Numbered from the stretch's first letter, positions 34,948 through 45,290 are shown. The stretch: DNA of 64,000 nt from Methylocapsa sp. S129 (GCF_009765995.1 NZ_LMUI01000042.1:468592-532591); one strand, 5' to 3'. Translations and numbers: made by a program. Notes: generated from the letters alone by a model not told the origin.

Positions 34948-36729
34948 ATGTCCTTTCTCAGCCTTTACGCGCGCGTTCTCAGACAATTGAGCGCCGCAAA
35001 AGGCGTGGCGGTCGCGCTCGTCATCGCCAATCTGGGGCTTGCCGCAGCGCAATTTGCCGAGCCGGTGCTATTTGGCCGCATCGTCGACCGGCTGGCGGAC
35101 GCCCAACGGGCGGGCGCTGCGCCGCGATGGCTCGATATCCTGCCTTTGCTGGCGGCCTGGGTCGTCTTCGCGCTTTTCACCATCGGAGCGGGGGTCCTCG
35201 TCGCGCTGCATGCCGATCGCCTCGCGCATCGCCAGCGCCTCTCGGCGATGGCGGCCTATTTCGACCACGTCCTGCACCTGCCGACTGGCTTTCACGCCGG
35301 CGCCCATTCCGGACGCCTGCTGAAAGTGATGATCGAAGGCGCCACGGCGCAGATGGCGCTTTGGCAGTCTTTCCTGCGAGAACATTGCGCGGGTTTCGTC
35401 GCGTTGACGATCCTGTTGCCGATGACCCTGTTGATCAACGCTCGCCTCGGCGCGATGCTGCTCGCCCTCGTCGTCGCGTTCGGGCTGATGATGAATTTCG
35501 TCCTGCGGAAAACGCAAGGCCTGCAGGGAAGCGTCGATCGGCTGCATTCCGATCTTGCCGAACGAGTCTCCGACGTCCTCGGCAATGTGCCGGTCATCCA
35601 GAGTTTCACGCGGATCGAGGAAGAGGCGCGCGCGCTGCGTTCCCTGATCGATCGCGTGCTCGGCGCGCAGCTTCCGGTCCTTTCCTGGTGGGCCGTCGCG
35701 GCGGTGGCGACGCGGGCGAGCGCGACGCTGACCCTGCTCGCCATTTTCGTCACCGGCATCTGGCTCGACATCGAGGGCCTGGCGACGATCGGCGAGATCG
35801 TCACGTTCATGAGTCTGGCGACGACGCTGATCGGTAGGCTCGAACAGAACGTCGCCTTCGTCAATATGACAGTGACGCAGGCGCCAAAACTGGCGCAATT
35901 CTTCGAAGTGCTCGATACGCATTCGAATGTCGCCGAGCGGCCCGGGGCGGTTGATGTCGGCCGCCTGACGGGCAAGGTTTCCTTTGACCATGTTTCGTTC
36001 GCCTATGCGGGCGCGCAGGCGGCGGTGAGCGATGTGTCCTTTACGGCCGAGGCCGGGCGCACGATCGCGTTGGTGGGCGCGACGGGCTCTGGCAAATCGA
36101 CGACGCTCAGCCTGCTGCATCGCGTCTTCGATCCGCAAAAGGGCGCTATCCTGATCGATGGCCTTGATATCAGGGATATGACGCTGCAATCGCTGCGCAA
36201 CAATATCGGCGTGGTTTTTCAGGAGCCGTTTCTGTTCGCGCGCTCGATCGAGGAGAATTTGCGCATCGGCAAGCCGGACGCTAGCGCCGCCGAGATCGCC
36301 GCCGCGCTCGATCGCGCGCAGGCGAGCGCCTTCGTCGCGGGTCAGCCGATGGGCCTGGCGACGCCTGTGGGCGAGCGCGGCCGCAATCTGTCGGGCGGCG
36401 AGCGTCAGCGCCTCGCTATCGCCAGGGCGTTGCTGAAAGACCCGCCGATCATGATCCTCGACGAGGCGACCAGCGCGCTCGACGCCAACACCGAGCGCCA
36501 GTTGCAGGAGGCGCTTGAGGCCGCCATGCACGGACGCACGACCCTCATCATCGCCCATCGCCTCGCGACGATCCGCCGCGCCGATCAAATCCTCGTGTTT
36601 GATCATGGACGCGTGGTTGAGGCGGGTTCGTTTGACGATCTTATTGCGCGCCAGGGCCTTTTTTCTTCGCTGGCGCGCGCCCAATTTATAGCGAGCGAGG
36701 CCGCGGCGCCGGATCAGCTTCCCGCTTAA
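34948..36729 (+). CDS. ndvA: Cyclic beta-1,2-glucan ABC exporter (NdvA/ChvA-like)
   Basis: 593-residue half-size ABC exporter with about six membrane helices then an ATPase domain. The N-terminus SLYARVLRQL and FAEPVLFGRIVDRL, and FVNMTVTQAPKLAQFFEVLDT before the ATPase domain, are characteristic of NdvA/ChvA. Walker A ATGSGKST is near residues 378-385, followed by the signature LSGGERQR and Walker B IMILDEATSALD. NdvA exports cyclic glucans to the periplasm, important for osmoadaptation and for host association in rhizobia. The glucan synthase ndvB is not in this window. Confidence 0.9.
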   Translation: MSFLSLYARVLRQLSAAKGVAVALVIANLGLAAAQFAEPVLFGRIVDRLADAQRAGAAPRWLDILPLLAAWVVFALFTIGAGVLVALHADRLAHRQRLSAMAAYFDHVLHLPTGFHAGAHSGRLLKVMIEGATAQMALWQSFLREHCAGFVALTILLPMTLLINARLGAMLLALVVAFGLMMNFVLRKTQGLQGSVDRLHSDLAERVSDVLGNVPVIQSFTRIEEEARALRSLIDRVLGAQLPVLSWWAVAAVATRASATLTLLAIFVTGIWLDIEGLATIGEIVTFMSLATTLIGRLEQNVAFVNMTVTQAPKLAQFFEVLDTHSNVAERPGAVDVGRLTGKVSFDHVSFAYAGAQAAVSDVSFTAEAGRTIALVGATGSGKSTTLSLLHRVFDPQKGAILIDGLDIRDMTLQSLRNNIGVVFQEPFLFARSIEENLRIGKPDASAAEIAAALDRAQASAFVAGQPMGLATPVGERGRNLSGGERQRLAIARALLKDPPIMILDEATSALDANTERQLQEALEAAMHGRTTLIIAHRLATIRRADQILVFDHGRVVEAGSFDDLIARQGLFSSLARAQFIASEAAAPDQLPA

Positions 36730-36791
36730 GCCGCAGGGGCCGTTTCCCAAGGGGGAGCCGTCCAGATACAATGCCTTGAGGAGGCGCGATC

Positions 36792-37193
36792 ATGAAACAT
36801 GAAAATTTTGCTGTGACCCACACCGATGAGGAATGGCGCAAAATCCTGACGCCCGAGCAATTCGCCATCATGCGCGAGCACGGAACCGAGCGAGCGGGAA
36901 GCTGCGCGCTCAACTACGAGAAGCGCGCCGGCAGCTTCTTTTGCGCGGGCTGCGATTCCCTGCTGTTCACTGCGAAAACCAAGTTCGAGAGCGGCACCGG
37001 CTGGCCGAGCTTCAACGATCCCGCTCCTGGCGCCACGGAGACGACGGTCGATCGCAGCTATGGCATGACGCGCACAGAGGTGCATTGCGCGCGTTGCGGC
37101 TCTCACCTCGGCCATGTCTTCGACGACGGGCCGGCGCCGACGCATTTGCGCTATTGCATCAACGGCGTCGCGATGAATTTCAAGCCGGACTGA
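36792..37193 (+). CDS. msrB: Peptide-methionine (R)-S-oxide reductase
   Basis: 133-residue MsrB. It reduces methionine-R-sulfoxide in proteins using thioredoxin. The zinc-binding pairs are C51/C54 (CAGC) and C99/C102 (CARC); the catalytic Cys is C122 in RYCINGVAMNF. TGWPSFNDP is the signature motif. A GAGGAGG site precedes the ATG. It is a stand-alone domain without MsrA fused or adjacent. Confidence 0.96.
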   Translation: MKHENFAVTHTDEEWRKILTPEQFAIMREHGTERAGSCALNYEKRAGSFFCAGCDSLLFTAKTKFESGTGWPSFNDPAPGATETTVDRSYGMTRTEVHCARCGSHLGHVFDDGPAPTHLRYCINGVAMNFKPD

Positions 37194-37266
37194 GCCTCAC
37201 GCTCGATTCCTTCTTCCGCCTGGCGCCGGAGGGGATTACTTTCAACGCCGCACAAAGGGCTTGGCC

Positions 37267-38334
37267 ATGAACGCGCCAGCATCGCCGGACGCTTTTCGCG
37301 GCCAGAGGCCCGCCGGGCACCCCGCCGTCAAAAGCGGGCGCATCGGCGTTCTCCTGGTCAATCTGGGCACGCCCGAGGGCACGGATTATTGGTCGGTGCG
37401 CCGCTATCTCAAGGAGTTCCTGTCGGACCGGCGGGTCATCGAGACCAATCGCCTGATATGGTGGCCGATCCTCAATCTGGGCATTCTGTCGCGGCGCCCG
37501 CAGGTGAAGGGGAAGGACTACAAAGCCATCTGGAACAAGGCGCTTGACGAAAGCCCGCTGAAAACCATTACCCGCGCCACCGCCGGGAAACTCGTCGATG
37601 CGTTGGGCCAGTCCGGGCGCGATCCGGCGGGGCGCTGCCTTGTCGATTGGGCGATGCGCTACGGCAAGCCGGCGATCGGCGAGCGCCTCGGCGCCATGCG
37701 CGCGGCGGGCTGCGATCGCATCCTCCTTGTGCCGCTCTATCCGCAATATTGCGCCGCGACCAGCGCGACCGTCTGCGACAAGGCGTTCGACGCGTTGAAA
37801 ACGATGCGCTGGCAGCCGACATTGCGGGTCGCGGCGCCTTATTTCGACGATCCCGTCTATATCGGCGCCGTGGCGCAGTCGGTTCGCGCCGGGCTCGCGG
37901 CGCTCGATTTCGAGCCCGAGGTCGTCCTTGCCTCGTTTCACGGCATACCGCGCACCTATTTCGACAAAGGCGACCCCTATTATTGTCATTGCGCCAAGAC
38001 CTGGCGGCTGCTGCGCGAAGCGCTCGGTCTGTCGCCCGAGCGGTTCCAACTGACCTTTCAGTCGCGCTTCGGGCCGACCGAATATCTGCAGCCCTATACC
38101 GATGTGACGGTGAAGGCCCTGGCGGCGCGTGGAATCAAACGCCTCGCCATCGTAACGCCGGGTTTCGCAGCCGATTGCCTGGAGACGATCGAGGAAATCG
38201 GCGTTGAAAACGCCGGTTATTTCCGCGCCGCGGGCGGCGAGAAATTTGCGGCTATTTCCTGCCTCAATGACAGCGCGGAAGGCGTTCGCGTCATTCAGAA
38301 CGTGGTCCAGCGGGAATTGTCGGGCTGGCTGTGA
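37267..38334 (+). CDS. hemH: Ferrochelatase
   Basis: 355-residue ferrochelatase inserting Fe2+ into protoporphyrin IX, the last step of haem synthesis. Signature elements are [47 protein letters not shown], the catalytic-His motif [23 protein letters not shown] and [18 protein letters not shown]. The ATG at 37267 is used rather than a TTG 6 bases upstream. The sequence is normal for alphaproteobacteria. Confidence 0.96.
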   Translation: MNAPASPDAFRGQRPAGHPAVKSGRIGVLLVNLGTPEGTDYWSVRRYLKEFLSDRRVIETNRLIWWPILNLGILSRRPQVKGKDYKAIWNKALDESPLKTITRATAGKLVDALGQSGRDPAGRCLVDWAMRYGKPAIGERLGAMRAAGCDRILLVPLYPQYCAATSATVCDKAFDALKTMRWQPTLRVAAPYFDDPVYIGAVAQSVRAGLAALDFEPEVVLASFHGIPRTYFDKGDPYYCHCAKTWRLLREALGLSPERFQLTFQSRFGPTEYLQPYTDVTVKALAARGIKRLAIVTPGFAADCLETIEEIGVENAGYFRAAGGEKFAAISCLNDSAEGVRVIQNVVQRELSGWL

Positions 38335-38428
38335 ATGCCAGTCGGCCTCTTATCAATTCGCCAAAGCCGGCCTATATCGGGGGCGCTTTGCGCCTGCCTT
38401 GACCGGGCGCCAGGAGGATTCAAGACCG

Positions 38429-39496
38429 ATGAATGATTCCAATTCCCTTTCCGCCGTCCGCGCCGCCGCCGCCCAGGACAAAATCCCGGTCACCGTTCTC
38501 ACCGGCTATCTCGGCGCCGGCAAGACGACGTTGCTCAACCGGATCCTCAGCGAGCCGCATGGCAAGCGCTACGCCGTGATCGTCAACGAATTTGGCGAGA
38601 TCGGGATCGACAACGAACTCATCGTCGGGGCCGACGAGGAAGTCTTTGAGATGAACAACGGCTGCATCTGCTGCACCGTGCGCGGCGATCTCATCCGCAT
38701 CATCGAAGGTCTGATGAAGCGCAAGGGCAGTTTCGACGCGATCATCGTCGAGACGACCGGCCTTGCCGATCCCGCGCCCGTCGCGCAGACTTTTTTCGTC
38801 GACCAGGATGTGCAAAATCTCGCCAGGCTCGACGCTGTCGTCACCGTCGCCGACGCCAAATGGCTGGCGGCGCGATTGCGCGACGCGCCGGAGGCCAAAA
38901 ATCAGATCGCCTTTGCCGACGTCATCGTTCTGAACAAGACCGACCTCGTCTCGCCAGCCGAATTGCGCGAAGTGGAGGGGCGCATTCGCGCGATCAACCC
39001 CTACGCCAAGCTGCACCGCGCCGAGCGTTGCAATGTGGCGATCGCCGACGTGCTGGAGCGCAAGGCTTTCGATCTCGACCGCATCATGGAAATCGAACCT
39101 GATTTCCTCGAAGTCGACGATCATGACCATGACCATCATGACCACGATCATCACCACCATGATCACGCGCATGGCCACGGGCTGAAGCATTATCACGACG
39201 AGCACATGCAATCGATCTCGGTGCGGCTCGACGGCGACGTCGATCCGGGCAAGTTCATGCCCTGGATCAACGAACTCACGCAGGCGCAGGGCCCTAATAT
39301 CCTGCGTTGCAAAGGCATCGTCGCTTTCGCCGACGACCCCAAGCGCTTCGTCTTCCAGGGCGTGCATATGATGCTCGACGGCGAGCCGCAGCGCGAATGG
39401 AAAGCGGACGAAAAGCGCGAGTCGAAAGTCGTTTTCATCGGGCGCGACTTGAAGGAAGAGGATATCCGTAAGGGTTTCCTCGCCTGCGCGGCGTAA
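38429..39496 (+). CDS. CobW/COG0523-family GTPase, putative zinc metallochaperone
   Basis: 355-residue G3E GTPase. Walker A GYLGAGKT is at residues 26-33, the metal-binding CXCC motif GCICC at about 78-82, and VLNKTDL is the guanine-specificity region. A dense His/Asp-rich loop ([20 protein letters not shown] type, bases about 39110-39210) is followed by the CobW C-terminal domain. Such proteins deliver metals, often zinc, to target enzymes. No Zur-like operator was seen. AGGAGG-type bases precede the ATG at 38429. The WD40 gene starts 2 bases after the stop. Confidence 0.88.
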   Translation: MNDSNSLSAVRAAAAQDKIPVTVLTGYLGAGKTTLLNRILSEPHGKRYAVIVNEFGEIGIDNELIVGADEEVFEMNNGCICCTVRGDLIRIIEGLMKRKGSFDAIIVETTGLADPAPVAQTFFVDQDVQNLARLDAVVTVADAKWLAARLRDAPEAKNQIAFADVIVLNKTDLVSPAELREVEGRIRAINPYAKLHRAERCNVAIADVLERKAFDLDRIMEIEPDFLEVDDHDHDHHDHDHHHHDHAHGHGLKHYHDEHMQSISVRLDGDVDPGKFMPWINELTQAQGPNILRCKGIVAFADDPKRFVFQGVHMMLDGEPQREWKADEKRESKVVFIGRDLKEEDIRKGFLACAA

Positions 39497-39498
39497 GC

Positions 39499-40500
39499 AT
39501 GACCGAGCCCACTTCCTCGCTCACGAAGAACGTCCAGTTCTTCGACGCCGGCGCGCATGTCACCGCCGTCGGCTTTCTCGATGAGGCGCCGGTGTTCGCG
39601 CTGGGTGACGGCGTCGCTGTGCTCGGCGAGCCCGGATCAGCGAACCGCATCGCAGCTCATCCCGGCGGCGCGATTCTGTCGGCGGTCAGCGACGGCAAGC
39701 TGCTGGTGACGGGCGGCGATGACGGGCGGGTCGTCGCGACATCGGCCGATGGCGCCATGCGCGAGATCGCCCATGAGAAAGGCCGCTGGATTGATGCTTT
39801 GGCGATGCGCGCGGGAAATGTGGCCTGGGGGGCGGGGCGCGAGGTTCGCGTCCGCGACAGCGCGGGCGCCGTCAAGGCCTATTCGGCGCCGACCACAGTG
39901 CGCGGCCTTTGCTTCATGCCCAAGGGTTATCGCCTCGCGCTGAGCCATTACAACGGCGTCTCGCTCTGGTTCCCCAATGCTGCGGCGTCGCCGTCCTTGC
40001 TCGAATGGAAGGGATCGCATCTCGATGTCGTCGCGTCGCCGGACGGCCGCTTCGTCGTCTCGTCGATGCAGGAGAATAGCCTGCACGGCTGGCGCATCAG
40101 CGACGCCAGAAACATGCGCATGTCCGGCTATCCCAAGAAATCCCGTTCGCTGTCCTGGTCGCATGACGGTCATTGGCTTGCGACATCAGGCGCCGACGCC
40201 TGCATCGTCTGGCCGTTCCGCGACAAGGATGGACCAATGGGCAAGGCGCCGCGCGAATGCGGCGTGCGCGCCGCCAAGGTTTCGCAGGTTGCGTTCCATC
40301 CGCGCACGCTGGTCGTCGCGGTCGGTTATGAGGACGGCTTCATCCTGCTTTGCCGGCTCGGCGACGCCGCCGAGATTCTCGTGCGCGAACCACGCGTGGG
40401 CGACGGCGCCGTTACCGCTCTGATCTGGGATGCGATCGGCGCTCGCCTGGCTTTCGGCCTGGATAGCGGCGGCGCCGGCCTGCTGACGCTTCCAGCATGA
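39499..40500 (+). CDS. WD40-repeat protein
   Basis: 333-residue beta-propeller-type protein with repeating blades, for example GGAILSAVSDGKLLVTGGDDG, then HLDVVASPDGRFVVSSMQENSLHGWRI, SLSWSHDGHWLATSGADACIVWPF and FHPRTLVVAVGYEDGFILL. No signal peptide, so it is probably cytoplasmic. It is 2 bases from the CobW-type GTPase and likely co-translated, a pairing often seen in alphaproteobacteria, so a scaffold role in metal handling is plausible but unproven. Confidence 0.82.
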   Translation: MTEPTSSLTKNVQFFDAGAHVTAVGFLDEAPVFALGDGVAVLGEPGSANRIAAHPGGAILSAVSDGKLLVTGGDDGRVVATSADGAMREIAHEKGRWIDALAMRAGNVAWGAGREVRVRDSAGAVKAYSAPTTVRGLCFMPKGYRLALSHYNGVSLWFPNAAASPSLLEWKGSHLDVVASPDGRFVVSSMQENSLHGWRISDARNMRMSGYPKKSRSLSWSHDGHWLATSGADACIVWPFRDKDGPMGKAPRECGVRAAKVSQVAFHPRTLVVAVGYEDGFILLCRLGDAAEILVREPRVGDGAVTALIWDAIGARLAFGLDSGGAGLLTLPA

Positions 40501-40521
40501 CTTTACAGAGAAGGATTTTCC

Positions 40522-41616
40522 ATGAGTGATGACGCCGCCGCGCTGTTTGCGCCCTTCAAACTTGGCGATCTCGAATTGCCCAACCGGATTGTCATGGCGC
40601 CGCTAACGCGCAATCGCGCGGCGCGTGGGACCGACGCGCCGCACGATCTCAATGCGCTCTATTATCGCCAGCGCGCGAGCGCCGGGCTGCTCATCTCCGA
40701 AGCTTCGCAAATCAGCCAGCAGGGCCAAGGCTATATCTGGACGCCGGGCAGCTACAGCCAGGCGCAGGTCGAGGGCTGGCGCAAGGTGACGGACAGCGTT
40801 CATGCGGCGGGGGGACGCATTTTCGTTCAGCTCTGGCATGTCGGGCGCGTCTCGCATGTTTCACTGCAACCGGGCGGACGAGCGCCCGTCGCGCCCTCTG
40901 CGATCCGCGCCAAAACCAAGACGGTTCTGGAATCGGGCTTTACGGAAGTGTCCGAGCCGCGCGCGCTGGAGACGCACGAGATCGCGCATATCCTCAGCGA
41001 TTATTCGCATGCCGCGGAAAGCGCGAAAAAGGCCGGTTTCGACGGCGTCGAGGTTCATGCCGCCAACGGCTATCTGATCGACCAGTTCCTGCGCGACGGC
41101 TCCAACAAGCGGGACGATTCGTATGGAGGAGGAATCGAGAACCGCACGCGCTTCGCATTGGAAGTTGTCGATGCGGTCACGAAAGTCTGGAGCAAATCGC
41201 GCGTCGGAATCCGGCTTGCGCCGGTCAGCCCCGCCAATGACATCCAGGATTCCAATCCGACCGCGCTGTTTGGCGAACTCGTCGAAAAGCTGAGCGCGCG
41301 CGGGCTTGCCTATATCCATGTCGTCGAGGGCGCCACTGGCGGCGCGCGCGACAATCATCCCTTCGATTTCGTCGCTCTGCGCCATTCTTTCCGTGGCGCC
41401 TATATCGCCAACAATGGCTATGACCGGACTATGGCGATCGAGGCGATCGAGCGGGGCGACGCCGATCTTATCGCGTTCGGGCGCCCCTTCATCGCCAATC
41501 CCGATCTGGTCGAACGCCTGCGCGTCGGCGCGCCGCTCAATCAAGTCGCGAAGGAAACGCTCTACGGCGGCGGCGAGAAGGGATATACGGACTATCCCGC
41601 GATGGCGGACGCCTGA
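40522..41616 (+). CDS. Old-yellow-enzyme-family alkene reductase (NemA-like)
   Basis: 364-residue FMN enzyme reducing activated C=C bonds, nitro compounds or quinone-like substrates with NAD(P)H. Family motifs are FKLGDLELPNRIVMAPLTRNRA, FVQLWHVGRVSH, GVEVHAANGYLIDQFLRDG followed by NKRDDSYGG, and LIAFGRPFIANPD. A GAGAAGGA site precedes the ATG. The 21-base gap after the WD40 gene suggests they could share a transcript. Confidence 0.92.
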   Translation: MSDDAAALFAPFKLGDLELPNRIVMAPLTRNRAARGTDAPHDLNALYYRQRASAGLLISEASQISQQGQGYIWTPGSYSQAQVEGWRKVTDSVHAAGGRIFVQLWHVGRVSHVSLQPGGRAPVAPSAIRAKTKTVLESGFTEVSEPRALETHEIAHILSDYSHAAESAKKAGFDGVEVHAANGYLIDQFLRDGSNKRDDSYGGGIENRTRFALEVVDAVTKVWSKSRVGIRLAPVSPANDIQDSNPTALFGELVEKLSARGLAYIHVVEGATGGARDNHPFDFVALRHSFRGAYIANNGYDRTMAIEAIERGDADLIAFGRPFIANPDLVERLRVGAPLNQVAKETLYGGGEKGYTDYPAMADA

Positions 41617-41820
41617 CCAAAAGGCGGCTGCGGCGGTTCCGCCAGAATTCATAGTTCGAGCCGACCGGTACTCCCGATCTTGGCGGGCCAAACATTGAGC
41701 GACGCCCATTCGCCGCCGCCGCTGGTTCGGTCGGCTTTCGTCGCGTCTCCGCTCGCCAGATAATTGCCGCCGCCGTCCTTGCCAAAGCAACGCCCATAAT
41801 GGGATTGTAAGGCAATCGAA

Positions 41821-43452
41821 ATGGGCGGGAACCGCATGGGCGAAGCGTATATCGGCGTTGATGTCGGCACAGGCAGCGCGCGCGCGGGTGTGTTCGACGG
41901 CGCAGGGCGATTGCTCGCCAGCGCCAAGAGGCCGATCGCCATCTGGCGCGAAGCGGGCGAGATTGTCGAACAATCGTCGGAGGACATCTGGCGGGCGACG
42001 ACCGGCGCCGTGCGCGAGGCCGTCGTCGCTTCGGGCTTGCCGCAGGAGGCTTTCGCCGGCATCGGTTTTGACGCGACATGTTCGCTTGTCGTGCTTGACG
42101 CCACAAGCGCCCCGCTGCCGGTCGGCCCGAGCGGCGACGCGCAGCGCGACGTGATCGTTTGGATGGATCATCGCGCCACGGGCGAGGCCGATCGGATCAA
42201 CGGCGGCGGCCACCAAGTCCTGCGCTATGTCGGGGGAAAAATCTCGCCGGAGATGCAAGTCCCCAAACTGATGTGGCTCGCCGAACATATGCCGGCGACA
42301 TTCAGGCGCGCCGGCCATTTCTTCGACCTGACGGATTACCTGACCTGGCGCGCTTCGGGCTCCCGTCGCCGCTCGGTTTGCACGCTGACCTGCAAGTGGA
42401 CTTATCTCGCGCATGAACGCCGCTGGGCCCGCGATTTCTTCGAGAGTCTGGGCTTGCGGGATCTGGCCTCGGACGGCTTTGCGCGGATCGGCGCCGATGT
42501 CGTCGAACCGGGAACGCCGCTTGGCGACGGACTGATTCCCGAGGCCGCCGCCGCGATGGGTCTGCCGGCGGGCGTCAAGGTTGGCGCGGGATTGATCGAC
42601 GCGCATGCCGGGGCGGTGGGCACGCTGTCGGCGAGTCTGGGCGGCGCCCACGCCGACCCCAGCACCAGGCTTGCGCTTATTTTGGGGACATCGGCTTGCT
42701 GCATGGCGGTTTCCGATCAGCCACGTTTTGTCGATGGCGTCTGGGGGCCCTATTTTTCCGCGTTGACGCCCAATCGATGGCTCACCGAGGGCGGTCAATC
42801 GGCTTTTGGCGCAGCGATCGATCGCCTGATGCGTCGGCACCCCGCCTTTTCCGACGCCTCGCAGCGCGCAGGCGACAACGCCTATGAAGAAATGGAGCGG
42901 GATATTCTCGCGCGGGCCGGTTCATTGTCGCGTGCGGCCTTGCTCGCCGAAAACATTCACGTCCTGCCCGATTTCCTCGGCAATCGTTCGCCCTTGGCCG
43001 ATCCCAACGTGCGCGGCGTCCTTGTCGGCCTCGATTTGCGCGCCGATCGCGCGAGCGCTCTCGAACTCTACGTCGCCGCGCTTACCGGACTTGCGCATGG
43101 CGTCGCGCAGATCATCCGCACATTGGAGGCGGGCGGCTATGCGTTCGATATGCTGGTCGTGAGCGGCGGCGCCGGGCGCAGTCCGCTGGTGCGCCAGATC
43201 ATCGCCGACGCGACGGGCAAGCCCGTCGGAGCGCCCGAGACGAGCGAACCGGTATTGCTGGGCGCGGCCATGCTCGGCGCGGTCGCGGCGGGAAAACACG
43301 ATATGGGATCGGCCATGTCGGCGATGTCGCGGCTGTCGGACGAAATCATGCCGCAGGGCGGCGAAATCGCGCGCTTTCATCACAGGAAGCGCCGCGCTTT
43401 CGATCTGATGCAGGGGGCGGAAAGAGGCATCCGTGAAATTATGGCCTCGTGA
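41821..43452 (+). CDS. FGGY-family pentulose kinase (ribulokinase-like)
   Basis: About 543 residues. The phosphate-1 motif YIGVDVGTGSARAGVFD is at the N-terminus; VIVWMDHRATGEADRIN, YVGGKISPEMQVPKLMWL, SRRRSVCTLTCKWTYL and VLPDFLGNRSPLADP are typical of the D-ribulose/ribulokinase branch. VVSGGAGRSPLVRQIIADATG is the phosphate-2/adenosine region. A second in-frame ATG at 41836 is an equally good start. It begins the polyol operon and is followed by a HAD phosphatase and a SorC regulator. It may phosphorylate D-ribulose, or xylulose or fructose from the downstream dehydrogenases. Confidence 0.85.
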   Translation: MGGNRMGEAYIGVDVGTGSARAGVFDGAGRLLASAKRPIAIWREAGEIVEQSSEDIWRATTGAVREAVVASGLPQEAFAGIGFDATCSLVVLDATSAPLPVGPSGDAQRDVIVWMDHRATGEADRINGGGHQVLRYVGGKISPEMQVPKLMWLAEHMPATFRRAGHFFDLTDYLTWRASGSRRRSVCTLTCKWTYLAHERRWARDFFESLGLRDLASDGFARIGADVVEPGTPLGDGLIPEAAAAMGLPAGVKVGAGLIDAHAGAVGTLSASLGGAHADPSTRLALILGTSACCMAVSDQPRFVDGVWGPYFSALTPNRWLTEGGQSAFGAAIDRLMRRHPAFSDASQRAGDNAYEEMERDILARAGSLSRAALLAENIHVLPDFLGNRSPLADPNVRGVLVGLDLRADRASALELYVAALTGLAHGVAQIIRTLEAGGYAFDMLVVSGGAGRSPLVRQIIADATGKPVGAPETSEPVLLGAAMLGAVAAGKHDMGSAMSAMSRLSDEIMPQGGEIARFHHRKRRAFDLMQGAERGIREIMAS

Positions 43453-43578
43453 GCTGTCTTGCACGGCGTCGACGGCGCGATGAGTGAGCATTTGACCATG
43501 ATACGGGCAGATGTTTGTCATTTACGGCGCTGTCATGTTAGCGTGCGCGCCCATAGGGAGGCGGGACGCGCAAAAGTC

Positions 43579-44283
43579 ATGCAATGGCCTGAACTCGTCA
43601 TATTCGATTGCGATGGCGTGCTTGTCGACAGCGAGTTGATCGCGCTGGGACAAACGCGCCAAGCGCTCGGCGAGGCTGGATTGCCGCTCACTCATGCGCA
43701 GGCGATCGATCGGTTCCTTGGTTTTAGCCTTGATTCCATTGTGCAAAAAGCCGAGGCGGATTTGGCTGGCGCGCTGCCTGCCGATTTCCGCAACGACCTT
43801 TCACGCGATATTCTGGCGCGCTTTGCGAGCGAGTTGAAGGGTATCGAGGGCGTCAGGCAAGCCGTCGAAGGCCTGCACTGCCGGGTCTGTGTCGCGTCTT
43901 CAAGCCCGCCCGAGCGCATTCGGCTGGCGCTGTCCGTCGCGGGTTATGGCGGACTATTCGAGCCTCATATTTTTTCGGCGACCATGGCGCCGCGCGGCAA
44001 GCCGCACCCGGACCTGTTTCTTCACGCGGCGCATGAGATGGGGGCTTCGCCCGATCGATGCCTCGTTATCGAAGACAGCGCGCCCGGCGTCCTCGCGGCG
44101 GTCAGCGCGGGAATGGACGTGTTTGGCTTTGTCGGGGGAAGCCACTTTTCTCCGGGCGCGGCGCAAGGCGAGCGCCTCAAAGGGGCGGGGGCCTTGCTGA
44201 TTTTCAGCGATATGAGTCAATTGCCGGAAATAATCGCGCAGCGTCTGCGCGAGGATCAGGCCAATTCCGCTTCGCTTCGTTGA
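43579..44283 (+). CDS. HAD-IA sugar-phosphate phosphatase-like protein
   Basis: 234-residue HAD hydrolase. Motif I is VIFDCDGVLVDSE near residues 7-19, motif II VCVASSSPPERI, motif III RGKPHPDLFLHAA and motif IV CLVIEDSAPGVLAAVSAG. It is of the 6-phosphogluconate-phosphatase/YniC type acting on sugar phosphates. The ATG at 43579 gives the standard N-terminus, though the GGGAGG site is rather distant (about 19 bases). It lies after the FGGY kinase gene, repeating the kinase-HAD pairing seen at 5380-7553. Confidence 0.82.
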   Translation: MQWPELVIFDCDGVLVDSELIALGQTRQALGEAGLPLTHAQAIDRFLGFSLDSIVQKAEADLAGALPADFRNDLSRDILARFASELKGIEGVRQAVEGLHCRVCVASSSPPERIRLALSVAGYGGLFEPHIFSATMAPRGKPHPDLFLHAAHEMGASPDRCLVIEDSAPGVLAAVSAGMDVFGFVGGSHFSPGAAQGERLKGAGALLIFSDMSQLPEIIAQRLREDQANSASLR

Positions 44284-44336
44284 CGCGCCAGGTGGGACGC
44301 TGCGCGCGGCCGCTATGAGAATAGGTTGACGGTGCA

Positions 44337-45290
44337 ATGGCCAGGAAGACCGAAGCGGAAGACGGCAGGCTTGACGAGGCGGCCCGCGCCGGCTGGCTCT
44401 ATTACGTCGCGGGCAATACGCAAGACGAGATCGCCCGCAAGCTCGGCATTTCGCGCCAGTCGGCGCAACGTCTGGTTTCGCTGGCGATCAGCGAGCGCCT
44501 CATCAAGGTCCGGCTCGATCATCCGATCGCGCGATGTCTCGAACTCGGCGCCGCGCTGAAAATGAGATTCGATCTGCGCTTTTGCGAAGTCGCGCCGACC
44601 GATCCGGCTTCTACGTCCTCGACGCTGGGCATCGCCCAGGTCGCTGCGGCGGAACTGGAGCGCTGGCTGCGCAATCCCGAGCCCGCCATCATCGGCATCG
44701 GCACGGGACGTACGATGCGGGCGGTCGCCGACCAATTGCCGGCGATGGAATGTCCGCAACATAAGTTCGTGGCGTTGGTGGGCACCACCAAAATCGACGG
44801 ATCGGCTTCGTTCTACGATGTCATCATTCGCGTTTCCGACACCGTTCGCGCGCCTCATTATCCGATGCCGCTTCCCGTCATTGCGCGCTCGGTTGAGGAG
44901 CGCCAATTGCTGACCAGCCTCCCATCCGTGCGCAGCGTGCTTGCGCTGATCGAGCGCGCCGACGTCAGCTTCGTGGGCGTCGGCGCCGTCAGCGATAATG
45001 CGGCGCTTGTTCAGGACGGCATCGTCACGCGTGAGGAAGCCGAAGGCTTACGCGAGGCGGGGGCAGTCGGCGAGATCACCGGCTGGGCTTTCGATTCGCG
45101 TGGACGCCTCCTCGAGGGATCGATCAACGATCGCGTGGCCAGCGCGCCGCTGCGACCGACCAATCGGTTGATGATCGGCGTCGCCATGGGCGTGTCGCGC
45201 CGCGCCGCGCTTCGCGGCGCGCTCGCCGGTAAGCTGATTTCCGGCCTGGTCACCGATGAAGCAACCGCTGAGCATTTGCTGCAACGATGA
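44337..45290 (+). CDS. SorC-family sugar-binding transcriptional regulator
   Basis: 317-residue regulator. The N-terminal helix-turn-helix is WLYYVAGNTQDEIARKLGIS followed by RQSAQRLVSLAI (residues about 20-55). The effector domain contains IIGIGTGRTMRAVADQLP, VALVGTTKIDGS and FVGVGAVSDNAAL, typical of SorC/DeoR-like proteins that sense phosphorylated sugars. It lies upstream of smoE in the same direction, separated by an intergenic operator (45339-45361). It probably represses the polyol operon until a sugar phosphate accumulates. Confidence 0.88.
   Translation: MARKTEAEDGRLDEAARAGWLYYVAGNTQDEIARKLGISRQSAQRLVSLAISERLIKVRLDHPIARCLELGAALKMRFDLRFCEVAPTDPASTSSTLGIAQVAAAELERWLRNPEPAIIGIGTGRTMRAVADQLPAMECPQHKFVALVGTTKIDGSASFYDVIIRVSDTVRAPHYPMPLPVIARSVEERQLLTSLPSVRSVLALIERADVSFVGVGAVSDNAALVQDGIVTREEAEGLREAGAVGEITGWAFDSRGRLLEGSINDRVASAPLRPTNRLMIGVAMGVSRRAALRGALAGKLISGLVTDEATAEHLLQR

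Noticed and set aside
39110-39210. Tandem CATGAC-like DNA repeat
   Set aside because: It is the His/Asp-rich metal-binding loop of the CobW GTPase, explained at protein level.
40861-42840. 659-codon minus-strand open frame
   Set aside because: It spans the antisense of the OYE-family and kinase genes and the gap between them; composition is that of a shadow frame.
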